A stretch of 64,000 nucleotides of DNA. It comes from Promicromonospora soli (lineage in GTDB: Bacteria > Actinomycetota > Actinomycetes > Actinomycetales > Cellulomonadaceae). Position 1 is the stretch's first letter. The number at the start of each line of letters is the position of its first letter. The stretch is from the NCBI RefSeq assembly GCF_014653785.1, contig NZ_BNAS01000001.1:1-64000 (forward strand), given 5' to 3'. A model generated the notes under the pieces. That model was not told where the DNA came from, did no database searches, and saw nothing but the letters and a program-made list of their open reading frames with translations. The position numbers were made by a program, and so were the translations under genes. This document shows, one piece after another, positions 8,584 through 15,980 of the stretch.

Positions 8584-10293
8584 TCAGCGCGCGTCGATCG
8601 GCGTCAGCCGGACCAGCGGGTCCGGGCGGTGCACGCCGCGCGGCCGGTAGCCCAACGCGTCCGCGAGGCCGAGGTAGTCGGACAGCAGCCAGATGATGCT
8701 CAGCCACATCTCGGTCCCCTGCAGGCCCGCGACGCCGTCGGGGCCGCCGCTCCGGGGAGCGAAGGCGAAGCCGGCGCCGTCGGACCAGTGCTGCAGCGCC
8801 TGCCGCAGCTGGTCGTGCGCCCAGGCCGCGACCTCGGTACGGCGGTGCGCGGTCTGCTTGGCCGCGAACCAGAGCGGGTGGATGACGTCCAGGATGTTGC
8901 AGGCGGTGTATCCCTCGGGGGTCGCGAGGTGTGGGTCGGACGCGTGCTCCAGCACGGTGTCGATCGCCGCCTCGGGATACGGCAGCGGCAGCCCGAGCTG
9001 CGCGTAAGAGCCGCGGGTCAGCCGGTAGAACCCGTTCACCGCCTGGAGCCAGCGCGGGGCCGGCTGCGGCGCGCCCCACATGCCCGTCTCGGGGTTCGCT
9101 CGCGCCGTCAGCCAGCCCATGAGCCCGTAGACGGGGCCGGTCCCGCCGTCGGCGAGCTCCTCGGAGAAGTCCGCGATGTTGAGGGCACACGCCGTGGCAA
9201 GGGAGTCGACGGCGGCGCCGCTCCCCCAGGCCTGCGCGCCCCAGTCGCGCGCTTCGAGGGAGCGGACGACGTCCCGCTCGGTCAGCGCGTGCACCGCGCG
9301 CACGGGGTGCGGGAGCCGCCCGCCGAGCAGCCGGACCGCGTAGCCGACGCTCAGGATGTGATAGCTCGCGCTGCCGTCTGTTGGCGTGAGGACCTCGTCG
9401 GACGCCGGCGCTTGCGCCAGGCCGCGATCGGAGATGTCCCCCGCCGGAATCAGCCCGGACGCCGGTTCCTGGCGGGCGGTGAGCCGCCGGACCAGGTCCG
9501 CGGCGTCGAACCCGGGTGGCGGAGAGCCGAGCAGCAGGTCGGCGACCTCGACGGCGTCCGCCCACGGCCGGATGGCCGGTTCGAGCGGCCCCGCGAGGGC
9601 TGACGGACGGTCGACGAATCGACCGTCCTCGAAGCAGCGCGCCAGCAGATCCCCGGCCTCTTCGCGCGCCCGCTCCGCGAAGGCCTGGAGCTCTGCCCCA
9701 AGGTCGGAAGGCTGCGGGCTGCGGGTCTCGGTTCGGCGATCGCGAATCACGCGCGCCGGGTTGCCCGCGACGACGGCCCAGTCGGGCACGTCCTTCGTGA
9801 CGACGGCGCTCGCCCCGATGATGACGTGGTCGCCGACGGTGACGCCGTCGAGGATCGTGGCGTTCGAGCCGATCCACACGTCGTCCCCGAGGGTGATGCC
9901 CTTGCTCCACGTGCCCTGCTTGTGGATCGGCAGGTCGTTTGACATGCGGTGGTTGAAGCCGAGGATCGAGCTGTGCGCGCCGATCCGGACGCCGTCGCCC
10001 ATCCGGATCTCGCCGCGGACCACGGCGTAGGGATTGATCGAGCAGTCCGCGCCGATCGTCAGCTCGCCCGTGACGTAGGCGAGCGCCGCGATGTAGGTGC
10101 GGTCGCCGACGCTGAGCCGGTCGCAGAAGACCGCCGCGTTCGGGGCGATGAACACACCTTCACCGATCTGCGCGCCCGAGGCGATCAGGTCCTGCTGCCG
10201 GATCGCTTGTGCCTCGGCCTCCGGCGACGTGGGGTCGTACTCCCAGGGGAAGAAGTCGATGCGTCGGACGCCCTCGGCCGCTGAGTGATGCAC
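8584..10293 (-). CDS. Hexapeptide-repeat acyltransferase fused to a large alpha-helical C-terminal domain
   Basis: 569 aa. Residues ~35-190 are a left-handed beta-helix (LbH) acyltransferase of the xenobiotic/maltose acetyltransferase type: repeated hexapeptides such as IGADCSINPYAVVRGEIRMG and IGSNATILDGVTVGDHVIIG, ending in VVAGNPARVIRDR. Normal family members stop near 190-220 aa. Here a further ~370 residues follow with regularly spaced Trp/Ala-rich helices (YHILSVGYAVRLLGG, GLMGWLTARANPETGMWG, GLQGTEMWLSIIWLLSDYLG), suggesting an alpha/alpha-toroid like that of terpene cyclases or glycan-processing barrels. No known catalytic motif was recognised in that part. It lies convergent with the LacI gene and divergent from the gene at 10344. 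Confidence 0.75.
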   Translation of the reverse strand: MHHSAAEGVRRIDFFPWEYDPTSPEAEAQAIRQQDLIASGAQIGEGVFIAPNAAVFCDRLSVGDRTYIAALAYVTGELTIGADCSINPYAVVRGEIRMGDGVRIGAHSSILGFNHRMSNDLPIHKQGTWSKGITLGDDVWIGSNATILDGVTVGDHVIIGASAVVTKDVPDWAVVAGNPARVIRDRRTETRSPQPSDLGAELQAFAERAREEAGDLLARCFEDGRFVDRPSALAGPLEPAIRPWADAVEVADLLLGSPPPGFDAADLVRRLTARQEPASGLIPAGDISDRGLAQAPASDEVLTPTDGSASYHILSVGYAVRLLGGRLPHPVRAVHALTERDVVRSLEARDWGAQAWGSGAAVDSLATACALNIADFSEELADGGTGPVYGLMGWLTARANPETGMWGAPQPAPRWLQAVNGFYRLTRGSYAQLGLPLPYPEAAIDTVLEHASDPHLATPEGYTACNILDVIHPLWFAAKQTAHRRTEVAAWAHDQLRQALQHWSDGAGFAFAPRSGGPDGVAGLQGTEMWLSIIWLLSDYLGLADALGYRPRGVHRPDPLVRLTPIDAR

Positions 10294-10343
10294 GCCGGCA
10301 AGACTATCCGCGCGATGTCAGTGGTCCCATCCACAATGGGGGG

Positions 10344-11015
10344 ATGGACCAAGAAGCCAACATGGCCGCCGGGCTGACGGCGGCGGAGTTTCATGCCAGC
10401 CCGGGCGTCGAAGACTGGCGCGTCACATCCTGGGGGCCGCAGGCGTGCTTCCGTTCGGCGTCGCTCAGTCAGGCGGCCGGGCTGCTGCCCGCCGTCGTCG
10501 ACGCCGCCGCACGATTCGACCTGAGCCCGGACGTGGACGTGCGTCCGGAAGCGGTCATCGTCCGCATCCCGTATCGCGGTGCGGATCGGATCCCGTCGCA
10601 GGCTTCGGGCCTCGCGGCGACCATCTCCTCGGCCGCACGCCGTCTGGACCTTACGCCCGAGCCCACACTGATCCAGACGGTCGACATCGCTGTCGCTCAG
10701 CACCCGGAGCTCGACACTCGGCCGTTCTGGGCGACGGTGCTGGGCTACGAGCCCACCGGCGACGTGGACGCGGTGGACCCGCTACGCCGCGGTCCGCAGC
10801 TTTCCTTCCAGGACATTCGTCCCGCACGCACCGGCCGGGGACGGACGCATATCGACGTGTCCGTCCCCGCCGATCAAGCAAAGGCACGGGTCGACGCCGC
10901 GGTGAGTGCGGGGGGCCGCATCGTCGACGACTCGTACGCTCCCGCGTGGTGGACGCTCGCATCACCGGACAACCATGGTGTCGACGTCGCAGCCTGGACC
11001 GACACCTACGAGTAG
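10344..11015 (+). CDS. Pterin-dehydratase-like domain fused to a VOC (glyoxalase-like) domain
   Basis: 223 aa. Residues ~1-105 resemble pterin-4a-carbinolamine dehydratase: LTAAEFHASPGVEDWRV, then ACFRSASLSQAAGLLPAVVD and DLSPDVDVRPEAVIVRI. The usual catalytic His-His-Pro-Asp is replaced by Leu-Ser-Pro-Asp, so dehydratase activity is doubtful. Residues ~115-223 form one VOC module (TVDIAVAQHPELDTRPFWAT, GRTHIDVSVPADQAKARVDA, ending WWTLASPDNHGVDVAAW). Proteins with this two-part layout occur in actinobacteria and are annotated only as VOC family. The start is the ATG preceded by a G-rich run. The next feature downstream is the tRNA-Pro gene. Confidence 0.75.
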   Translation: MDQEANMAAGLTAAEFHASPGVEDWRVTSWGPQACFRSASLSQAAGLLPAVVDAAARFDLSPDVDVRPEAVIVRIPYRGADRIPSQASGLAATISSAARRLDLTPEPTLIQTVDIAVAQHPELDTRPFWATVLGYEPTGDVDAVDPLRRGPQLSFQDIRPARTGRGRTHIDVSVPADQAKARVDAAVSAGGRIVDDSYAPAWWTLASPDNHGVDVAAWTDTYE

Positions 11016-11158
11016 GTCCCGGCGCCCCCGAGCTGTGATCTGCTGCATGGGCGGAGGTTCGAGCCCACCCTGGTCGGGCACTGGCCCCGTGGTGGGGTAG
11101 TATTTCCGTCGGCCCCAAGGGGCCAAAACCGGTAGTGTCGAGCATGCTCGAAACACCG

Positions 11159-11232
<74 letters not shown>

Positions 11233-11235
11233 CAG

Positions 11236-11483
11236 TGTGATGTCGCAGGACATCGGAATGGCCCGAACCCACGAAATGTGGGTTCGGGCCATTGTCATGT
11301 CCGGGGGTTGGTGCCGCGTGGCTGGTAGTCGCGGGCGAGGTTGATGGTGAGCTCGCGCAGGATCTCGCCGGTGGCGGCGTTGATGATCTGGACGTCGAGG
11401 TCGTGGACCAGGAGCAGGACGTGGGTTCCTGCGTGGGTTCGTCCGACGCCGATGTGGCGTAGCTTGCCGGCGATGCGGAGGGT
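11236..11483 (-). mobile_element. IS481-family remnant (transposase C-terminus plus putative element end)
   Basis: On the minus strand, codons from 11483 down to a TGA at 11295 read LRIAGKLRHIGVGRTHAG, then VLLLVHDLDVQIINAATGE and RELTINLARDYQPRGTNPRT. This is the characteristic tail of IS481-type DDE transposases. The rest of the gene is missing, cut exactly where the IS3 element begins. Downstream, TGTGATGTCGCAGGACATCG (11236-11255), which holds the dyad GATGTC / GACATC, may be the element's terminal sequence. It abuts the tRNA-Pro gene. Confidence 0.65.
11257..11293. terminator. Strong hairpin downstream of tRNA-Pro
   Basis: AATGGCCCGAACCCA pairs perfectly with TGGGTTCGGGCCATT (15 bp, extended by one C-G pair) around a 5-nt loop. 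It lies between the IS481 transposase stop and the putative element end, so it may belong to the insertion sequence. In this position it can also terminate the tRNA transcript. Confidence 0.6.
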
Positions 11484-11511
11484 TGTCTCGCCCCGGGTTT
11501 AGTGGAGGCTC
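11484..11511 (+). repeat. IS3 element terminal inverted repeat, left end
   Basis: TGTCTCGCCCCGGGT followed by TTAGTGGAGGCTC. Only three positions differ from the reverse complement of the right end. The orfB stop codon lies inside it. Confidence 0.85.
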
Positions 11512-12419
11512 GTTTCTGACGCGTCGACGGTAGTCGGCGTGGGGTTGTGACGGTAGTAGGTGTCTTCGAACTCGGCTGGTGGGACCAGGCCGATCTCGCC
11601 GTGCAGGCGGCGGTGGTTGAACCAGTCGATGTATTCGGCGGTGGCGATCTCGAGGTCGTCGATGTTCTTCCAGGGGCCCTTGTTACGCACGAGTTCGGCC
11701 TTGAACAGGGAGTTGAACGCCTCGGCCAGCGCGTTGTCGTAGGAGTCGCCGGTGGACCCGACCGAGGCAACGGCACCGGCCTCTGCCAGGCGCTGGGTGT
11801 AGCGAACTGCGAGATATTGAACGCCCTTGTCGCTGTGGTGTTTCAGACCGCTCAGGTCGGCCCCGTCGCGGGTCCGGTTCCAGATCCCCATCTCCAACGC
11901 GTCCAGCGCCAGATCGGTGCGCAGAGACTTCGAGAGCTGCCAGCCGACCACCCGCCGGGAGTGGACGTCGATGACGAACGCGGCATACGCCCAGCCGGAG
12001 AACGTGCGGCAGTAGGTGATGTCAGCGACCCAGAGCTGGTTCGGGCCGGTGGCGGTGAAGTCGCGCTCCACCAGGTCCGGGCGGGTCTCCGGGCCCGTAC
12101 CCGGCACCGTGGTGCGAGGCCCTTTGGCACGGGTGATGCCCCGCAACCCCGCGGCTCGCATCAGTCGTTCGACCGTGCAGCGCGCGACCTGGTGGCCCTG
12201 CCGGCGCAGCTCGGCATGAACCTTCCGGGCACCGTAGACACCGAAGTTGGCGGCGTGGACCTGCTCGATCAAGGCCGTCGAGGCAGCATCGTTGACCGAC
12301 CGGCGCGAGGGAGGACGGGAGGTGGCCGCGTAGTACGTCGACGGGGCGACCTGCAACACCCTGCAGATCGGCTCGACCCCGAACTCCTGACGGTAGGCCT
12401 GGATGTAGTCGACGATCAC
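11499..12419 (-). CDS. IS3-family transposase OrfB (DDE integrase)
   Basis: 306 aa from a GTG at 12419, overlapping the orfA stop (GTGA). The N-terminal HTH_21 part (VYGARKVHAELRRQGHQVAR, CTVERLMRAAGLRGITR) is followed by the rve integrase core. The catalytic DDE residues are in LWVADITYCRTF (Asp), GLKHHSDKGVQYLA (Asp) and SYDNALAEAFNSLFKAEL (Glu). The C-terminal WFNHRRLHGEIGLVPPAEFE is the usual IS3 end. The frame is intact. In IS3 elements OrfAB is normally made by -1 frameshifting, and the orfB frame is -1 relative to orfA here; re-initiation at the overlapping GTG is also possible. Confidence 0.93.
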   Translation of the reverse strand: MIVDYIQAYRQEFGVEPICRVLQVAPSTYYAATSRPPSRRSVNDAASTALIEQVHAANFGVYGARKVHAELRRQGHQVARCTVERLMRAAGLRGITRAKGPRTTVPGTGPETRPDLVERDFTATGPNQLWVADITYCRTFSGWAYAAFVIDVHSRRVVGWQLSKSLRTDLALDALEMGIWNRTRDGADLSGLKHHSDKGVQYLAVRYTQRLAEAGAVASVGSTGDSYDNALAEAFNSLFKAELVRNKGPWKNIDDLEIATAEYIDWFNHRRLHGEIGLVPPAEFEDTYYRHNPTPTTVDASETSLH

Positions 12420-12733
12420 CTTTGTGGGTGGTCGAGCTCCGCCGCGAAGAAAGCCGACGCACTACGCAAGATCGCGTTCGCCCGCCGCAGCTCCCGCACC
12501 TCGCGTTCCAGCTCCGCCAGCCGCTGGGCGTCGTCAGCGCTCGTGCCCGGCCGCTCGCCGGCGTCGATCTCGGCCTGGTTGACCCAGTTCCGCAGCGTCT
12601 CCGGGTGGATCCCGAGCTGCTCACCCACCCGCCGCAACGCGCCAGGCTTCGTGGCCGGGTCCTTACGCAGGTCCACCGCCATCCGGATCGCTCGCTCCCG
12701 AAGCTCCTCGGGGTACTTTCTCGGTGCAGCCAT
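12416..12733 (-). CDS. IS3-family transposase OrfA (HTH_Tnp_1)
   Basis: 105 aa. It starts MAAPRKYPEELRERAIRMAV and continues RVGEQLGIHPETLRNWVNQA, a helix-turn-helix for binding the element ends. A leucine-zipper-like tail follows (RLAELEREVRELRRANAILR) for multimerisation. AAGGA stands 8 nt before the chosen ATG at 12733; an ATG 9 nt upstream is too close to it. The stop overlaps the orfB start. Confidence 0.92.
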   Translation of the reverse strand: MAAPRKYPEELRERAIRMAVDLRKDPATKPGALRRVGEQLGIHPETLRNWVNQAEIDAGERPGTSADDAQRLAELEREVRELRRANAILRSASAFFAAELDHPQR

Positions 12734-12757
12734 GACTCTCATCCTTCCGTGGAATGA

Positions 12758-12785
12758 GAGCCTCCATCAGACCCGGGGCGAGACA
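12758..12785 (-). repeat. IS3 element terminal inverted repeat, right end
   Basis: GAGGCTC-rich end reading, on the minus strand, TGTCTCGCCCCGGGT followed by CTGATGGAGGCTC. It is the partner of the repeat at 11484-11511. The terminal CA is the expected element edge. Confidence 0.85.
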
Positions 12786-13425
12786 CTGGCGTCATCACGG
12801 GCTCGGATGGCTCCCAGTCGAGCTCGCGGACTTCGAGAAGCCCAATCCGTTCGACCAGGGCTGGGAGGGACTACTCGCCGGCAAGTCCGTTGTCGCCGCT
12901 GGTAGCAACCTTGAGATGGTCGTGACAACGACCGAGGACTTCGCCGCCCGTGCAGGACGGCCCTTCACACACTGGGCCGAGCACTCCAACGGCAAGATCG
13001 ACGCCCAGGAGTACCTCGCCGCGGATCCGGTCCGCGATGACGACCTTCGCGATCTACTCGCCCGCGCAGCGCCTGCGTTCCTCGCCGGCGGCGATGCCCG
13101 CACGCTCCGGGCGATCCCGGCCACTCTCAGGCAGGTCTGGACCAGGCTCTACCAAGCCGCCAGCGGCTCCAGTTTCTATGGGCCTCGCCAGGGTGGCGCC
13201 CACGGGAGGCTGCACGCCTGGCAGTCGATCGCCGCACTCGCCGCGGCGCCAACTACGGCAACCCCCGCCGACGTCGTCGACCTGGCTCGTGCCTGCCGAT
13301 GGTTCGCCCTGGACATCACCAGTGACTGGTTCTGGGACGTGTGGTGGCTCTCCGACGTCGCGCTGGCCTGCATCGGCCCCGAACCGGAACGTGTGGCCGT
13401 CATCGCGGCGACCGACACCGATTGA
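12786..13425 (+). pseudogene. DUF6183-like gene, 5' end removed by the IS3 element
   Basis: Directly after the right IS end the plus strand reads HHGLGWLPVELADFEKPNPF and continues for about 210 codons through GKSVVAAGSNLEMVVTTTED, GGAHGRLHAWQSIAALAAAP and a C-terminus WWLSDVALACIGPEPERVAV ending AATDTD. The last part (HGRLHAW, WF near the end, terminal AATDTD) resembles actinobacterial DUF6183 proteins, whose function is unknown. The only in-frame ATG upstream lies within the IS inverted repeat at 12754, so the native N-terminus is gone. A short hybrid protein starting there could still be made. Confidence 0.6.
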
Positions 13426-13680
13426 ACCCGGCCCAACGGCTCCGTCGAGTCCACCATGGGTGTGACTGCGATCTCGCGTGCCTCAGCACCCGATGGAAAG
13501 CACACCCAGATGCAGGCCGCTCATGATCGTACCGTCGCCTATGCAGACGCGCTGGTCCCGGCACCGTCCCGGCACCGGTGTGCTCCGGAACACGGCCGCA
13601 CCGCCCTATTCAGGTCGTCGGACGACCGGATCCCCAAGGCGCGAGTGCCTCAGGCGGTACAACATGCGGGAGCTACTCGC
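13426..13680. other. Intergenic, no gene seen
   Basis: The stretch lies between the decapitated DUF6183-like gene and a convergent VOC gene. Short open frames exist on both strands, but none has a ribosome-binding site, a recognisable motif or credible composition. No clear terminator hairpin was found. Confidence 0.4.
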
Positions 13681-14076
13681 TCAAGCGACACAGAACTCGT
13701 TGCCCTCGGGGTCGAGCATCACGACGTGCCCAAGAACTGGACCACGTTCGTAGGTGTACTCCTCCAAGCGCACCGTGGTCGCTCCCGCACCCTCGAGCTC
13801 AGCGACCTTCGCACGGATCAGGTCAGCCCGCTCGAGCCAGTCCCACGGGGGTTCACCGGCAACCCGGATGTCGATGTGGAAGCGGTTCTTGGACGTCTTC
13901 GGCTCCGGAACTCGCAAGAAGCCGATCGCTGGGCCGGCTCCGTCCGGATCGACCAACGAGGCGCCGTCAGGGTCGTCATAGCCCGGCTCTGGGACGTAGC
14001 CGAGTGCCAGTGCCCAGAACTCAGCAAGCCGCTGCGGGTCTCCGGCGTCCGCCCCGATGGTCCAGTACTCAGCCAT
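13681..14076 (-). CDS. VOC-family (glyoxalase-like) protein
   Basis: 131 aa. It begins MAEYWTIGADAGDPQRLAEF and contains FWALALGYVPEPGYDD, NRFHIDIRVAGEPPWDWLER and VMLDPEGNEFCVA, the pattern of the Glyoxalase_6 subgroup. Metal or cofactor ligands cannot be assigned with confidence. Such small stand-alone proteins include antibiotic-binding and dioxygenase-like members, but nothing here points to a substrate. Divergent from the dehydrogenase gene at 14283. Confidence 0.85.
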   Translation of the reverse strand: MAEYWTIGADAGDPQRLAEFWALALGYVPEPGYDDPDGASLVDPDGAGPAIGFLRVPEPKTSKNRFHIDIRVAGEPPWDWLERADLIRAKVAELEGAGATTVRLEEYTYERGPVLGHVVMLDPEGNEFCVA

Positions 14077-14282
14077 GACCCGATGTTAGGTGGCTTCGGG
14101 TGCGCACGGCCCGTGCGGAGGCCATCGAGATAAGGGGCGGTCAGCCGGGTATTCGTCAACGAAGTCTCCAGCGGTCCTGGGACCATCTGTCCGGCCGCAA
14201 GGGCACCGACATCGCCCGGTGGGCCGAGGAATACAAGGTCGGCCCGACCCCAGGTGTCAGTGGCCGCTGCGACGATGGCCGG

Positions 14283-15308
14283 ATGACCTCCACGATCTTC
14301 GACCGGCTCCGATCCGGCGGCTTCGAGCAGGCACTGTTCAGTCACGACGCCGAGACCGGGCTGCGATCCCTCGTTGTCAGCCACGACACCACGCTCGGCC
14401 CCGCGCTGGGCGGAGTCCGCATGCACCCGTACGAGGACGAGACCGCTGCCCTCGAAGACGGCCTACGCCTCGCGCAGGCCATGACCCTCAAAGCCGCCGC
14501 CGCCGGCCTCGATCTCGGCGGAGGCTGGAGCGTCATCATCGGTGATCCGTCACGCGACAAGACCGAGGCGCTGTTGCGTGCCCATGGCCGCTTCATCGCC
14601 ACCCTCGGCGGACGTTTCATCCCCGTCAACGACGTCGGCACCACGCAAGCCGACCTGAAGGTGATCGGCAACGAAGCCTCACCGGTCTGCGCCGACGGCG
14701 ACCCCTCCCCCATGACAGCGCTCGGTGTCCTCGAAGGGATACGGGCGTGTCTGCGTGCCACCGGTGGCGACGGGAGTCTGCAGGGTGTTCGGGTGTGCAT
14801 ACAAGGCGCTGGCAACGTGGGTGCCGCGCTCGCCCGTCTTCTGGCGGCGGAGTCCGCGGAGCTGCTGGTGTCCGACACCGACGCTCGACGAGCCGATGCC
14901 GTCGCCCAAACCGTTGGAGCGCGCGTCATCGACCCCGCGACCGCGGCGGTCGCCGAGTGCGATGTCCTCGCCCCCTGCGCCCTCGGAGACGTCGTCAACG
15001 ACCGCACACTGCCGGAGCTGCGCTGCCGGATCATCGCGGGCGGCGCGAACAATGTGCTCGCCGGACCCGAGCACGCCGCCGCACTCGAAACTCGCGGAAT
15101 TCTTTATGCGCCCGACTTCTGCATCAACGCGGGCGGCTTGATCTTCCTCGAGGAGCGGCTCCTCGGCCATGACAACGCTCGGGCGGAGCACCGGGTCCGT
15201 CAGGTCGGCGAGCGCGTGGCGACGGTCATCGAGCATGCGCGTCGCTCCGGTGCTTCGCCGACAGAGGCCGCGCTCGCGCTGGCCAGGGCGCGCCTCCGCT
15301 CCCGCTGA
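14283..15308 (+). CDS. Leu/Val/Phe-type amino-acid dehydrogenase with substituted catalytic lysine
   Basis: 341 aa from an ATG at 14283; the longer upstream frame has no supporting signal. The fold is clear: HDTTLGPALGGVRMHPYEDE, AMTLKAAAAGLDLGGGW, then the Rossmann NAD-binding part VCIQGAGNVGAALARLLAAE and NNVLAGPEHAAALETRGILY. In leucine and valine dehydrogenases the motif is LGGGK, where the Lys is catalytic. Here codon 82 is TGG (Trp), while the first substrate-binding Lys (residue 70) is kept. The enzyme may be inactive in oxidative deamination, may have changed chemistry, or may be a decaying copy. Length is slightly short of the usual ~350-365 aa. Confidence 0.85.
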   Translation: MTSTIFDRLRSGGFEQALFSHDAETGLRSLVVSHDTTLGPALGGVRMHPYEDETAALEDGLRLAQAMTLKAAAAGLDLGGGWSVIIGDPSRDKTEALLRAHGRFIATLGGRFIPVNDVGTTQADLKVIGNEASPVCADGDPSPMTALGVLEGIRACLRATGGDGSLQGVRVCIQGAGNVGAALARLLAAESAELLVSDTDARRADAVAQTVGARVIDPATAAVAECDVLAPCALGDVVNDRTLPELRCRIIAGGANNVLAGPEHAAALETRGILYAPDFCINAGGLIFLEERLLGHDNARAEHRVRQVGERVATVIEHARRSGASPTEAALALARARLRSR

Positions 15309-15379
15309 CACGCCCTGTCTCAACCCCCGACGCTATACGCGCAACGGCCTGTCGCACGGGTCGGTGGCTCGCCGGTCAT

Positions 15380-15413
15380 GTACCTCGATTCGAGGTAACT
15401 CGAATCGAGGTAC
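15380..15413. promoter_or_regulatory. PadR-type operator covering the padR ribosome-binding site
   Basis: GTACCTCGATTCGAG / CTCGAATCGAGGTAC is a perfect 15-bp inverted repeat with a GTAA spacer. It ends 6 nt before the GTG start of the PadR gene and includes the GAGG that would act as Shine-Dalgarno. It is also two adjacent near-palindromes, CTCGATTCGAG and CTCGAATCGAG. Binding here would block its own operon. Confidence 0.8.
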
Positions 15414-15419
15414 TAGGCT

Positions 15420-15980
15420 GTGGCCGTGATCGAACTGATGATCCTCGGCTTCCTCGCCGAGGAGCCCCTCCACGGGTACGAGCTGCGCCGCCGCATGGAG
15501 CAGCTGCACGGCTATGCCCGCACCATCAGCGACGGCACCCTGTACCCCGCGATCACCCGCCTCACCAAGGGCGGCCTCGTCACGCGCGAGAGCGAACCCG
15601 GCCACGCCGGCGCCCCCCGTCAGACCCTGCGCCTCACCGAGGTGGGACGCACCCGCATGCTCGAGCGGCTCCGCGGGGCCGACGGGCACGACATCACGGA
15701 CGGCAGCCGCTTCTTCGTCGTGCTGTCGTTCCTGTCCCTGCTGCCCGATCGTGCCGAGCGCGACGCCGTCCTGCGCCGCCGCCTCGACTACCTCGAGCAG
15801 CCCGCCAGCTTCTTCTACGACGGCGACCGCCCGCTGCGCGCCGCCGACCTCACCGACCCCTACCGCCGCGGCATCCTGCTCTCGGCCCGCGCGACCAGCC
15901 GCGCCGAGCGCGCGTGGATCCGCGAGCTGCTCGACCACGCCACCACCCAGGACAACGCCAGCCAGAAGGAGACGCCATGA
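15420..15980 (+). CDS. PadR-family transcriptional regulator
   Basis: 186 aa from a GTG. The winged-helix domain is MILGFLAEEPLHGYELRRRM, SDGTLYPAITRLTKGGLVTR, with the C-terminal Vir_act_alpha_C-type dimerisation helices after residue ~100 (LPDRAERDAVLRRRLDYLEQ). PadR repressors respond to phenolics, drugs or envelope stress. The perfect palindrome just upstream indicates autorepression. Its stop overlaps the start of the oxidoreductase gene (ATGA), so the two are co-transcribed and probably co-regulated. Confidence 0.92.
   Translation: MAVIELMILGFLAEEPLHGYELRRRMEQLHGYARTISDGTLYPAITRLTKGGLVTRESEPGHAGAPRQTLRLTEVGRTRMLERLRGADGHDITDGSRFFVVLSFLSLLPDRAERDAVLRRRLDYLEQPASFFYDGDRPLRAADLTDPYRRGILLSARATSRAERAWIRELLDHATTQDNASQKETP

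Larger units (their letters stand above)
11484..12785 (-). mobile_element. Complete IS3-family insertion sequence (1302 bp)
   Basis: The element is bounded by 28-bp imperfect inverted repeats (25 of 28 positions match) that begin TGTCTCGCCCCGGGT at both ends. It holds overlapping orfA and orfB on the minus strand, the normal IS3 layout. Both frames are intact. Flanking bases are GGT on the left and CTG on the right, so the 3-4-bp target duplication expected for IS3 is absent. The left flank is the IS481 remnant and the right flank is the middle of another gene, which points to an insertion-associated deletion. Confidence 0.88.

Noticed and set aside
11047-11075. T-arm-like sequence (GGTTCGAGCCC) before tRNA-Pro, possible second tRNA fragment
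   Set aside because: No acceptor or anticodon stem could be drawn around it; probably chance in GC-rich DNA.
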